DNA from: Ruegeria sp.
GTDB lineage: Bacteria > Pseudomonadota > Alphaproteobacteria > Rhodobacterales > Rhodobacteraceae
DNA length: 38,491 bases
Direction: 5' to 3'
Assembly (NCBI RefSeq): GCF_028066395.1
Contig: NZ_JALCBM010000002.1
Coordinates: 59,421-97,911, forward strand
The position numbers and the translations under genes were made by a program. Shown here piece by piece: positions 1 through 9,643 of this stretch (within the stretch, counting starts at the first letter, position 1; each line of letters opens with the position of its first letter). The notes under the pieces are model-generated. The model ran no database searches, was not told where the DNA came from, and saw only the letters and a list, made by a program, of their open reading frames with translations.

Positions 1-2344
1 GCGCCTCGGCCCCGCCGCCCTGCCCGGCACCACCGGCCATGGCCAGATCGCGGCGAAGCTGTGCAACCTCGTTCTGTAATGCCTTGCGTTCGTCCAGCAG
101 GGATTTGACACGGGACACGACGTCATCCGGCTGCGCCTTCAACTCGCTCGCGATCTGCGTCAGCCGGTGATCCTGCGCCGAGAGATAACGGAATGCCTCA
201 TCCCCGGTCAGTGCCTCAATCCGGCGCACACCGGCGCTGCTGGCGCTGTCGCCCAGCACCACAAAGGTGCCAATATCGCCGGTCTGGCGCACATGGGTGC
301 CACCGCACAGTTCAATCGACCAGGTCTCACCATCATGGCCCTTGCCCGTGGGCGCCTTGCCCATCGAGACCACGCGGACCTCATCGCCATATTTCTCACC
401 AAACAGCGCCTGCGCCCCCAGCGCGCGCGCGTCATCGGGGGTCATGACCCGGGTCTCAACAGTCGAGTTCTGGCGGATGAACTCATTCACCTCACGCTCG
501 ACCTTCTGCACCTCATCCGCTGTCAACGCCTTGGAATGGCTGAAGTCAAACCGCAGCCGGTCCGCCGCATTCAGTGAGCCGCGCTGCGCCACGTGATCAC
601 CCAGCGTTTCACGCAGCGCCTCATGCAGCAGGTGGGTGGCCGAGTGGTTGGCGCGAATGGCGGTGCGGCGGGCGTGATCGACCTCCAACTCGACCGCGTC
701 GCCTTTGGAGATCGCGCCCTGACTGACGGTCACGCGATGCGCATAGACCTTGCCGTCAGCGAATTTGCGGGTGTCTTCAACCTGCGATACGTCCTGCAGG
801 TTTTCGAGACGCCGGATTTCACCCGTGTCGCCGATCTGGCCGCCAGCCTCGCCATAAAACGGCGTCTGGTTGACGACGACCCAGCCGGTATCGCCCTGCC
901 CGATCTCATCGACCAGCGTGCCATCGACGACCAACGCGGCCACCTGACCTTCGGCCTTTTCAGTATCATAGCCCAGAAAATCCGTGGCCCCGGCGCTGTC
1001 GAGCACGTCAAACCAAACCGCCTGATCAGCGGCCTCACCCGAGCCAGCCCACGCCGCCCGTGCCTTGGCCTTTTGCTCGGCCATGGCCGCATCGAACCCA
1101 TCAGTGTCCACGGTCCGGCCCTTTTCGCGCAGGGCATCCTGCGTCAGGTCCAGCGGGAAGCCGTATGTGTCATAAAGCTTGAACGCCGCATCCCCGGGCA
1201 GCGGCGCGCCGTCTGCCAGACCCGAAACCTCATCATCCAGCAGCTTCAAACCACGGTCCAACGTCTGCTTGAACCGGGTTTCTTCCAGCAACAACGTCTC
1301 TTCGATCAGCGGCTGCGCCTGACCCAGTTCGGAATATTGCGCACCCATCAGCTGCACCAGCGAGGGCACCAGCCGGTGCATGACCGGGTCTTTCGCCCCC
1401 AGCAGATGCGCGTGACGCATGGCGCGGCGCATGATCCGGCGCAGCACATAGCCGCGCCCGTCATTGGACGGCATCACCCCATCGGCAATCAGGAACGAGG
1501 TCGAGCGCAAGTGATCCGCGATCACCCGGTGATGCACGTTCTGATCGCCATAGGGATCAACGCCGGTGGCCTCGGCCGAGGCTTCGATCAGCGTCTTGAA
1601 CAGGTCGGTGTCATAGTTGTCATGACTGCCTTGCAGCAGCGCGCCGATCCGCTCCAGCCCCATGCCGGTGTCGATCGACTGCATGTCGAGTTCCACCATC
1701 GAGCCGTCCTCGAACTGCTCGTTCTGCATGAAAACGATGTTCCAGATTTCGATGAACCGGTCGCCATCTTCCTCGGCCGAGCCCGGAGGGCCACCCCAGA
1801 TGTGATCGCCGTGGTCATAGAAAATCTCGGTACACGGACCGCAGGGGCCGGTCGGGCCCATCTGCCAGAAATTGTCGCTGGTCGCGATGCGGATGATCCG
1901 GTCTTCGGGCACGCCGACCTTTTTCCAGATCTCGAACGCCTCATCATCGGTGTGATAGACCGTGGTCAGCAGGCGGCTCTTGTCGATGCCGAATTCCTTG
2001 GTGATCAGCTCCCAGGCAAAGGGGATCGCCTCGTGCTTGAAGTAGTCGCCGAACGAGAAATTCCCCAGCATCTCGAAAAACGTATGATGCCGCGCGGTGT
2101 ATCCCACATTGTCCAGATCGTTATGCTTGCCGCCTGCCCGCACGCATTTCTGTGCCGTTGTAGCCCGGCTATAGTCGCGGGTTTCAAGCCCGGTGAACAG
2201 GTTCTTGAACTGCACCATGCCCGAGTTCACGAACATCAGCGTCGGGTCATTGCGCGGCACCAGCGGGCTGGACGCCACCACCTCGTGCCCCTGCTTGGCA
2301 AAGTAGTTCAAAAAGGTCGAGCGGATATCGTTCAGCGTTGGCAT
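1..2344 (-). CDS. alaS: Alanyl-tRNA synthetase, C-terminus cut by window edge
   Basis: This cytoplasmic class II synthetase charges tRNA-Ala and edits mischarged Ser/Gly. The minus-strand frame is open from ATG 2344 to the window edge, giving about 781 residues; family members have about 880, so roughly 100 C-terminal residues lie outside. The N-terminus carries the class II motif around [18 protein letters not shown] (residues 80-100) and a [11 protein letters not shown] segment. The editing domain has its full metal-binding set: HSATH (H567, H571) and CGGTH (C680, H684). The last visible part is the predicted coiled-coil linker to the C-Ala domain. It lies 180 nt downstream of recA on the same strand, a common alphaproteobacterial arrangement. 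A hairpin between them suggests that much recA transcription stops before alaS. The identification is certain. Confidence 0.98.
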   Translation of the reverse strand, partial: MPTLNDIRSTFLNYFAKQGHEVVASSPLVPRNDPTLMFVNSGMVQFKNLFTGLETRDYSRATTAQKCVRAGGKHNDLDNVGYTARHHTFFEMLGNFSFGDYFKHEAIPFAWELITKEFGIDKSRLLTTVYHTDDEAFEIWKKVGVPEDRIIRIATSDNFWQMGPTGPCGPCTEIFYDHGDHIWGGPPGSAEEDGDRFIEIWNIVFMQNEQFEDGSMVELDMQSIDTGMGLERIGALLQGSHDNYDTDLFKTLIEASAEATGVDPYGDQNVHHRVIADHLRSTSFLIADGVMPSNDGRGYVLRRIMRRAMRHAHLLGAKDPVMHRLVPSLVQLMGAQYSELGQAQPLIEETLLLEETRFKQTLDRGLKLLDDEVSGLADGAPLPGDAAFKLYDTYGFPLDLTQDALREKGRTVDTDGFDAAMAEQKAKARAAWAGSGEAADQAVWFDVLDSAGATDFLGYDTEKAEGQVAALVVDGTLVDEIGQGDTGWVVVNQTPFYGEAGGQIGDTGEIRRLENLQDVSQVEDTRKFADGKVYAHRVTVSQGAISKGDAVELEVDHARRTAIRANHSATHLLHEALRETLGDHVAQRGSLNAADRLRFDFSHSKALTADEVQKVEREVNEFIRQNSTVETRVMTPDDARALGAQALFGEKYGDEVRVVSMGKAPTGKGHDGETWSIELCGGTHVRQTGDIGTFVVLGDSASSAGVRRIEALTGDEAFRYLSAQDHRLTQIASELKAQPDDVVSRVKSLLDERKALQNEVAQLRRDLAMAGGAGQGGGAEA

Positions 2345-2430
2345 GGGGCTCTCTCAGCGCGCAAAAATAGTCGTTTGCGCAGGTTTAGCCCTGTCCCCGG
2401 GGAGTGTCCACAGTTGAGGCCCCCTCGACG

Positions 2431-2462
2431 GAAACAAGGCGGCCCCGGTGGACCGCCCTGTT
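2431..2462 (-). terminator. Candidate terminator/attenuator hairpin after recA
   Basis: Read on the minus strand, an imperfect stem (AACA and GGCGG arms paired with CCGCC and TGTT, with two mismatches) lies about 60 nt past the recA stop and is followed by a short T-rich TTGTTT stretch. It lies upstream of alaS, so it could set the recA:alaS transcript ratio. The weak U tract and the mismatches keep confidence moderate. Confidence 0.5.
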
Positions 2463-2524
2463 CCAAGTATTCTCAGCACCTTCGGAGTGCCGGGGGATTT
2501 CTGCTGTTCCCTCTCTCGCGTCTG

Positions 2525-3592
2525 TCAGGCCTCTAGAATATCGTCATCCTCGGCCATATTCGGCGGCATGTCGAAATCCAGCCCATGCGCGGCGCGGATT
2601 TTGTCTTCGATCTCAAGTGCCGCACGGCTGTTGTCGCGCAGATACTGCTTGGCGTTCTCGCGCCCCTGCCCGATCCGCTCATCGCCATAGCTGAACCATG
2701 AGCCCGACTTCTCGACCACACCGGCCTTGACGCCCAGATCCAGAAGTTCGCCCATTTTGCTGATGCCTTCGCCATACATGATGTCGAACTCCACCTGCTT
2801 GAAGGGCGGCGCCACCTTGTTTTTCACAACCTTCACGCGGGTCTGGTTGCCGACCACCTCGTCCCGATCCTTGATCGCGCCGATGCGGCGGATGTCCAGA
2901 CGGACCGAGCTGTAGAATTTCAGCGCATTGCCCCCGGTCGTGGTTTCCGGGCTGCCAAACATGACGCCGATCTTCATCCTGATCTGGTTGATGAAGATCA
3001 CCATGCAGTTCGAACGGCTGATCGAGCCGGTCAGCTTGCGCATCGCCTGGCTCATCAAACGGGCCTGCACGCCGACATTGCTGTCGCCCATATCGCCCTC
3101 AAGTTCCGATTTCGGCGTCAGCGCCGCCACCGAGTCGACCACGACCATGTTCACCGCACCCGACCGCACCAGCGTATCGGTGATCTCCAACGCCTGCTCG
3201 CCGGTATCGGGCTGCGAGATCAGCAACTCGTCCAGATCGACACCCAGCTTGCGGGCATATTGCGGATCCAGCGCATGTTCTGCGTCCACAAAGGCACAGA
3301 CACCACCGCGTTTTTGCTGTTCGGCAATACAATGCAGCGTCAGCGTGGTCTTACCGGAACTCTCAGGCCCGTAAATCTCGACAATCCGGCCCATCGGTAG
3401 GCCGCCGATTCCCAGCGCGATATCCAGCCCCAGCGAACCGGTCGAGCTTGCGTCGATATCCTGCTTGGCATCCTCGCCCAGCTTCATGATCGAGCCCTTG
3501 CCGAACTGCCGTTCGATCTGCGCCAACGCGCTGTCGAGCGCCTTTTGCTTGTCTGCGTTTTTCTTGTCGCTCATCGTCAGAAGATCCGCCAT
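2525..3592 (-). CDS. recA: Recombinase RecA
   Basis: RecA is the DNA-dependent ATPase that forms the strand-exchange filament and stimulates LexA self-cleavage. The protein has 355 residues, normal for the family. The Walker A motif GPESSGKT is at residues 75-82, the L2 region contains [17 protein letters not shown], and the acidic tail ends [10 protein letters not shown] chose ATG 3592 ([11 protein letters not shown]) because an AGGGAAGG purine run lies upstream. ATG 3574 (MSDKK) is an alternative, and the longer open frame from 3637 would run close to the promoter. Upstream are a TTGAAA-N17-CATAAG promoter and, just after the -10, a GAAC-N7-GAAC site, so SOS control is expected. The neighbouring sulfotransferase-like gene is divergent. 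Confidence 0.98.
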   Translation of the reverse strand: MADLLTMSDKKNADKQKALDSALAQIERQFGKGSIMKLGEDAKQDIDASSTGSLGLDIALGIGGLPMGRIVEIYGPESSGKTTLTLHCIAEQQKRGGVCAFVDAEHALDPQYARKLGVDLDELLISQPDTGEQALEITDTLVRSGAVNMVVVDSVAALTPKSELEGDMGDSNVGVQARLMSQAMRKLTGSISRSNCMVIFINQIRMKIGVMFGSPETTTGGNALKFYSSVRLDIRRIGAIKDRDEVVGNQTRVKVVKNKVAPPFKQVEFDIMYGEGISKMGELLDLGVKAGVVEKSGSWFSYGDERIGQGRENAKQYLRDNSRAALEIEDKIRAAHGLDFDMPPNMAEDDDILEA

Positions 3593-3647
3593 TGTCCTGT
3601 CGCCTTCCCTTTTGTCACACCCGTCAACGGGCGGCAATCACTGCTTT

Positions 3648-3662
3648 GTTCGCCTCTTGTTC
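3648..3662 (-). promoter_or_regulatory. LexA (SOS) operator of recA
   Basis: The plus strand reads GTTC-GCCTCTT-GTTC, which is GAAC-N7-GAAC on the recA strand. This is an exact match to the direct-repeat SOS box of Alphaproteobacteria. It lies 56 nt upstream of the chosen recA ATG and immediately downstream of the predicted -10 element, where bound LexA would block RNA polymerase. Function is inferred from the match and position. Confidence 0.9.
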
Positions 3663-3691
3663 CTTATGAGATCAAAAAGAGAACATTTCAA
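3663..3691 (-). promoter_or_regulatory. Predicted sigma-70-type promoter of recA
   Basis: On the minus strand TTGAAA (3691-3686) and CATAAG (3668-3663) are separated by 17 nt, abutting the LexA box. The -35 is close to TTGACA and the -10 matches TATAAT at four of six positions. The coupling to the SOS box makes it credible. Confidence 0.65.
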
Positions 3692-3783
3692 TAAAAACTT
3701 ACAAATTTCACTGTTCCGCAATTGTATTAAGGATAGGTTTACGCCAGTCTGAAATCTCAAAAGCCTTGAAGGCAAAGGGAAAA

Positions 3784-4377
3784 ATGCTTGTTTTCTATGA
3801 AGAACGACTGGCGCTGTTGTCTGTTCCAAAGACCGGCAGTTCGGCCTATCTAAGCGCCCTGCGCGACCGGGCGGACCTTGTTGTAGCCGGACCGCCCGAG
3901 TTGAAACATGCCTCGGTCCGCCGGTATGACCGCTTTTTCCAGCACATGTTTCAGAAGATGTTCGATACCGAAATGGAGATCATGGCCGTCGTGCGCGACC
4001 CCGTCGACTGGCTGGGCAGTTGGTACAGATATCGCAGCCGCCCGGAGCTGGACGGCCATCCAAACTCAACCAGTGGCGAAAGTTTCGAGGGGTTCGTTCA
4101 AGCCTATCTGAACACACCCCGCCCCGCCTTTGCTGATGTCGGCAGCCAAACCGAGTTTTTCCAGACCCGCAGCAACGGCGCGGGTGCGACGCATGTTTTC
4201 AAATACGAACATCAGGACAAAATACTGGATTTCCTGCAAAACCGCCTGAATTGCGAAATCCAGCTACCGCAGGAAAATGTCTCGCCCAAGCGGGACCTGG
4301 ACCTGTCTGACAAAACCCTGGCCAAGTACCGCCGCAAACACGCTAGTGAGTTTGCCCTGCATGAGGCGGCGCAATAA
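3784..4377 (+). CDS. Small sulfotransferase-family-like protein
   Basis: The protein has about 197 residues and resembles the compact sulfotransferase family seen in marine Rhodobacteraceae. Near the N-terminus LLSVPKTGSSAYLSAL fits a 5'-phosphosulfate-binding loop, and VVRDPVDWLGSWYRYRSR fits the 3'-phosphate (PAPS) segment. It has no signal peptide or membrane segment, so it is probably cytoplasmic. The acceptor cannot be predicted. ATG 3784 gives the usual MLVFYEERLALL start; an in-frame TTG at 3766 would add six residues with a worse start context. It is divergent from recA and converges on cckA, and its stop codon lies in the loop of a hairpin shared with cckA. True sulfotransferase activity is unproven. 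Confidence 0.75.
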   Translation: MLVFYEERLALLSVPKTGSSAYLSALRDRADLVVAGPPELKHASVRRYDRFFQHMFQKMFDTEMEIMAVVRDPVDWLGSWYRYRSRPELDGHPNSTSGESFEGFVQAYLNTPRPAFADVGSQTEFFQTRSNGAGATHVFKYEHQDKILDFLQNRLNCEIQLPQENVSPKRDLDLSDKTLAKYRRKHASEFALHEAAQ

Positions 4378-4385
4378 CCGCCTCA
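4362..4385. terminator. Bidirectional terminator hairpin between convergent genes
   Basis: A perfect 8-bp inverted repeat, TGAGGCGG (4362-4369) and CCGCCTCA (4378-4385), has an 8-nt loop holding the TAA of the plus-strand gene. The right arm includes the stop codon of cckA. The position suits transcription stops in both directions, though neither side has a strong U tract. Confidence 0.55.
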
Positions 4386-6671
4386 GTTGAGTTGTTGAAA
4401 CACCGCCTCGGTCAGTTGGGTCAGTGAGAACGGTTTGGGCAGGAAGGTCGAATTCTCGATCTCGGGCCCCGAATCGCCAAACGCGCCCTCGGCATAGCCG
4501 GACATGAAGATCACGCGCACATCCGGGCGCTGTTCCATCGCCTGACGCACCCAGGTGGGTCCATCCATGCCGGGCATGACCACATCGGTGACGAACACAT
4601 CCACCGACAGGCTGTCATCCTCCAGCAAGTGCAAGGCGGCCTCGGCCGAATCCGCCTCAAGCACCGTATAGCCCTTCAGGCGCAGCGCGCGGGTGGCAAA
4701 GGCGCGGACGGGGGCCTCGTCTTCGACCAGCAACACCACGCCTTCGCCTTGCTGGCTGCCCTGTTCCTCGGGCGGGGCGATGGTGTCGGGTTCTGCCACT
4801 TCGACCACTTTGCAGACCGGCAGGAACACGGTGAATTCGGTGCCACGGCCCTGCACGCTGTCGACAAAGATGAAACCGCCAGTCTGTTTGACGATGCCAT
4901 AGACGGTGGACAGGCCCAGCCCGGTGCCTTCGCCGGTGCGTTTGGTGGTATAGAACGGCTCGAACACTTTTTGCAGCTTGTCGGCGGGGATGCCGATGCC
5001 GCTATCGACCACCTTGACGGTCACATATTCGCCCGGCTGCACCGTGGCCCGGTCACGGGTCAGGGGCTGGTCCAGCGAGACGACCTCGGTCTCGATCCTG
5101 ATCTCGCCGCCCTCGGGCATTGCATCGCGGGCGTTGACCACAAGGTTCATCAGCACCTGTTCCAACTGCCGTTTGTCCGCCCGCACCGGTTTCAACACCG
5201 GATCATGGCTGAGGGTCAGGCGCACCTTCTCGCCGACCAGACGGTTCAGCAGATGGATCAGGTCCGAGATCGTGTCGCGCAGATCCAGCACCTCGGGCCG
5301 CAGAGTCTGTTTGCGCGAAAACGCCAGCAACTGACTGACCAAGGCCGCCGCGCGGTTGGCGTTCTGGTTGATCTGCACCAGATCGCCATAATTGGCATCA
5401 TTCTGATCATGGCGCAGCAACAGCAGGTCGCAATGGCCCGAGATCGCCGTCAGCAGGTTGTTGAAGTCATGCGCCACCCCTCCGGCCAACTGCCCGACCG
5501 CCTGCATTTTCTGCCCCTGCACGAACTGCGCCTCAAGCGTCTTGAGTTCGGTGGCGTCGTTCAGAACGGCCAGCAGACAAATCTGCCCCTCCCAAAGGAT
5601 GCGGGACAGGGTGACCTGAACGAATACTTCCTTGTCGCGCCGGGTCAGGCGCAGGAATTCGGAATGGGGCGGCTGATCCTGTTCGGCGCTGCGCGACAGC
5701 CAGTTCAGAATCGGATGGCCCAGCCCCTGCATCAGGTCTTCGATATTGCTGCGGCCCGGCTGCAGTTCACCCACCAGACGATCGGCCAGAGGGTTGGTTT
5801 CCAGAATATCACCCTCGGGCGACAGGCGCATGATCGGCACCGGCAGATCGGCAAAGGACATCGCCCCCTGCGCGGGTTGCGTGTACTTGACCGGCATCAG
5901 CAGCAGATCACGTTCGAACCCGCTGCGCCGCAGGGTGGACACCAGAACGGTTTGCGGGCCGCTGGTGGTGCGCAGACGCACCATACCGCCACTGCGCGAA
6001 ACCTCACCCTTGGTAATCTGCTCCAACCCCGTCAGGTTTTCGCCCAGCAGTTTCCGCGCCGCGCCGTTGGCCTGAATGATGGCATCGTCATGGCCGACCG
6101 TTAGGACCGGGGTTGCAATCGCCTCCCACTGGCGTTGCGCTTCCAGCCCGATGCGCCAGCAATACAGGTTGTCTTCCAGTTCCGTCACGCTGACCGGGGC
6201 GGCCTGCCCCCGGGCCACGATATCCTCGCAGGCATACCCCCGCCCCTGCGCCCGCGATTGCAGCCGCAGCAGAATGGCCGCCGGATTGGCAAAGATCGAC
6301 CCCAGACAGGCATCCAGCCGCACCCCCTTGCGCACCTGAAACCGCTGGCGGGCCCGGGCGTTGGCCACTTGTATCTCACCCTCGGCATTGGTGATGAAAC
6401 AGGCATTGCCCTCCTGTTCGATCACAGCGGCCAGCGCCGCGTTGTGGCGACTGGCCACCCTGCCCCCGATCCAGCCCAGCAGCACATAGCCCGCCGCAAC
6501 CACAAAGAAGGATGCCCCGATGACAATCAGCCCGGTGTTCCAGACATCCGGCAAGACGCCAAAAGCAGGCAATGCGCACAGCACCGCGGCGATCACCCCC
6601 AGCGCGATCAGACGCGCGCGTTCATGCCGTTGAGGCACTGGCGAGGACAAGCTCTCGGCTAAATCTGTCAT
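4383..6671 (-). CDS. cckA: Hybrid histidine kinase CckA
   Basis: CckA is the membrane-bound bifunctional kinase/phosphatase at the top of the CckA-ChpT-CtrA phosphorelay, which in Rhodobacterales mainly controls motility, gene transfer agent and quorum-related genes. Two membrane helices lie in the first 80 residues, followed by PAS-like sensor regions. The HisKA H-box GGVAHDFNNLLTA has H401, the HATPase shows DSGIGIPADKL and GEGTGLGLSTVYGIV, and a C-terminal receiver has TDVVMPGMDG with phosphoacceptor D696. The order PAS-HisKA-HATPase-REC and about 762 residues fit CckA. The start is uncertain: ATG 6671 (MTDLAES) is chosen, but GTG 6701 would add ten residues. A perfect CtrA-type site lies upstream, suggesting feedback control. 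Confidence 0.93.
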   Translation of the reverse strand: MTDLAESLSSPVPQRHERARLIALGVIAAVLCALPAFGVLPDVWNTGLIVIGASFFVVAAGYVLLGWIGGRVASRHNAALAAVIEQEGNACFITNAEGEIQVANARARQRFQVRKGVRLDACLGSIFANPAAILLRLQSRAQGRGYACEDIVARGQAAPVSVTELEDNLYCWRIGLEAQRQWEAIATPVLTVGHDDAIIQANGAARKLLGENLTGLEQITKGEVSRSGGMVRLRTTSGPQTVLVSTLRRSGFERDLLLMPVKYTQPAQGAMSFADLPVPIMRLSPEGDILETNPLADRLVGELQPGRSNIEDLMQGLGHPILNWLSRSAEQDQPPHSEFLRLTRRDKEVFVQVTLSRILWEGQICLLAVLNDATELKTLEAQFVQGQKMQAVGQLAGGVAHDFNNLLTAISGHCDLLLLRHDQNDANYGDLVQINQNANRAAALVSQLLAFSRKQTLRPEVLDLRDTISDLIHLLNRLVGEKVRLTLSHDPVLKPVRADKRQLEQVLMNLVVNARDAMPEGGEIRIETEVVSLDQPLTRDRATVQPGEYVTVKVVDSGIGIPADKLQKVFEPFYTTKRTGEGTGLGLSTVYGIVKQTGGFIFVDSVQGRGTEFTVFLPVCKVVEVAEPDTIAPPEEQGSQQGEGVVLLVEDEAPVRAFATRALRLKGYTVLEADSAEAALHLLEDDSLSVDVFVTDVVMPGMDGPTWVRQAMEQRPDVRVIFMSGYAEGAFGDSGPEIENSTFLPKPFSLTQLTEAVFQQLN

Positions 6672-6717
6672 CAATTTCCCAATGCGAACGATCTTGAGCA
6701 CTATCGAAGGGCAATGG

Positions 6718-6740
6718 TTAACCTCTGCTTAACGGGTTAA
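6718..6740. promoter_or_regulatory. CtrA-type binding site upstream of cckA
   Basis: TTAA-CCTCTGC-TTAAC (6718-6733) is an exact TTAA-N7-TTAA(C) CtrA site, and it also reads as TTAA-N7-TTAAC on the opposite strand. A third TTAA half-site follows at 6737-6740. It lies 17-47 nt upstream of the two possible cckA starts. Binding is inferred from the motif, not shown. Confidence 0.75.
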
Positions 6741-6777
6741 GCAGGGAAACTCGTCTTTTGGTTGATAGTTCAGATGC

Positions 6778-7941
6778 TCAGTTTCGCGTCAAGTGCGCGG
6801 TGAAGAAACCGTCCGTGCCGTGGGAAACCCGCCACGATTTGCGGAAACCTACCGTCCAGTCCGGGTGGTCCTGCACGAATTCATCCACGATGGCGTCGTT
6901 TTCAACCACCAGCATCGAGCATGTCGCATAGGCCAAGGTTCCCTCGGGCGCGACAAGCGGCGCAACGGTTCCGAGAATCTCGGCCTGAATCCGGGTCAGA
7001 TCTTGCAACCCGTCCGGTGTCAGCGCCCATTTCCCGGCCGGGGCTCGCCGCCACGAACCGCTGCCGGAACAGGGCACATCGGTCAATATAATGTCGAAAG
7101 GGCCGTGATCGGCCAGTTCCGCGCCGGGTAAAACCGTGATCTCCGCCCCGGCCCGTTCAGCGCGTGCAGGCAGGTCGCGCATGCGCGCGGGGTTGGCGTC
7201 ATGGGCAAAGACACGCACATCCTTGTTGCGCGCCGCCAACGCCAACGCCTTGCCACCGCCACCGGCGCAATAGTCCAGCACCCGCATGCCCGGTTGCAGC
7301 TCCAGCGCGGCAACAACGGCCTGACTGGCCGCATCCTGCAACTCCACCAGCCCGGTCGTGTAGGCGCGGCTCTGCGCGATTTTGCGGGCGTTTCCGGTGA
7401 CGTCCAGGGCTGTATTGCAGGCAGGATGCAGCTGCGCCTCGATCCCATCCTCGGCGAGAATGGCAATGGCCTGTGCCATGTCGCTACGGGACAGGTTGAC
7501 CCTCAGATGCACCGGCGCACGGGTTTGCAGCGCTTGGGCTACGGGCTCGGCCTGATCGCCCAAAGATCGCGTGAACTCGGGCCAGAGCCAGTCGGGTATG
7601 TCCAGACGTTCAGCATCCTTCACGAAGTCCCGCGCCACTTCAGCGGCGGTAACCGGGGACGGTGCATGGCGGTCGCCGGTAAAAAGCGACGCCGGGTCCT
7701 GACCTGCGGCCCGAAGCTGACCGATCATCAACCCACGCCCGGTCCCGGCCCCGCCCAATGCCGCAAAGGATCGTTTCCGGCGCAGCGCATCGAAGACATG
7801 ATCGCGAATAGCGGCGCGGTCCTTGGAGCCCGCAAACCGGCTGCGCCGTGCCCAGCCGGTCAGCGCCTTTTCCACCGGGGCGCCGGTCAGGATCTCGTCC
7901 AAGATCTCGATCGCGGCCTGAACGCGGGCAGCCGGTGTCAT
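6778..7941 (-). CDS. RsmB/NOP-family rRNA cytosine-C5 methyltransferase
   Basis: This 387-residue protein belongs to the SAM-dependent RsmB/NOP RNA m5C methyltransferases. The N-terminal half (residues about 1-135) is NusB-like helical, as in RsmB. The Rossmann domain has the SAM loop DYCAGGGGKALALA, the motif IV catalytic segment DVPCSGSGSWRR, and a second conserved Cys in ATCSML. ATG 7941 has a purine-rich upstream segment (AAGGATCGGAGAG). The gene starts 38 nt after guaB ends, in the same direction, so the two are probably co-transcribed. Its substrate is likely 16S rRNA, but several paralogues share this architecture, so I assign only the family. Confidence 0.88.
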   Translation of the reverse strand: MTPAARVQAAIEILDEILTGAPVEKALTGWARRSRFAGSKDRAAIRDHVFDALRRKRSFAALGGAGTGRGLMIGQLRAAGQDPASLFTGDRHAPSPVTAAEVARDFVKDAERLDIPDWLWPEFTRSLGDQAEPVAQALQTRAPVHLRVNLSRSDMAQAIAILAEDGIEAQLHPACNTALDVTGNARKIAQSRAYTTGLVELQDAASQAVVAALELQPGMRVLDYCAGGGGKALALAARNKDVRVFAHDANPARMRDLPARAERAGAEITVLPGAELADHGPFDIILTDVPCSGSGSWRRAPAGKWALTPDGLQDLTRIQAEILGTVAPLVAPEGTLAYATCSMLVVENDAIVDEFVQDHPDWTVGFRKSWRVSHGTDGFFTAHLTRN

Positions 7942-7979
7942 TGCACTCTCCGATCCTTTGCGTCAGCGGTCTGACGGGA

Positions 7980-9593
<1,614 letters not shown>

Positions 9594-9643
9594 TCAAATC
9601 CATATCCTGCGCCTCATACGCGCGAATAAAAAGGCAGGCCGTC

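Noticed and set aside
593-2536. Long open frame (647 codons) on the plus strand opposite alaS
   Set aside because: It is fully antisense to a clear alaS, rich in His/Arg/Gln from complemented codons, and has no domain. Such frames are common in high-GC DNA.
4629-6104. 491-codon plus-strand frame opposite cckA
   Set aside because: Antisense shadow of the kinase, with the same biased His/Gln composition and no ribosome site.
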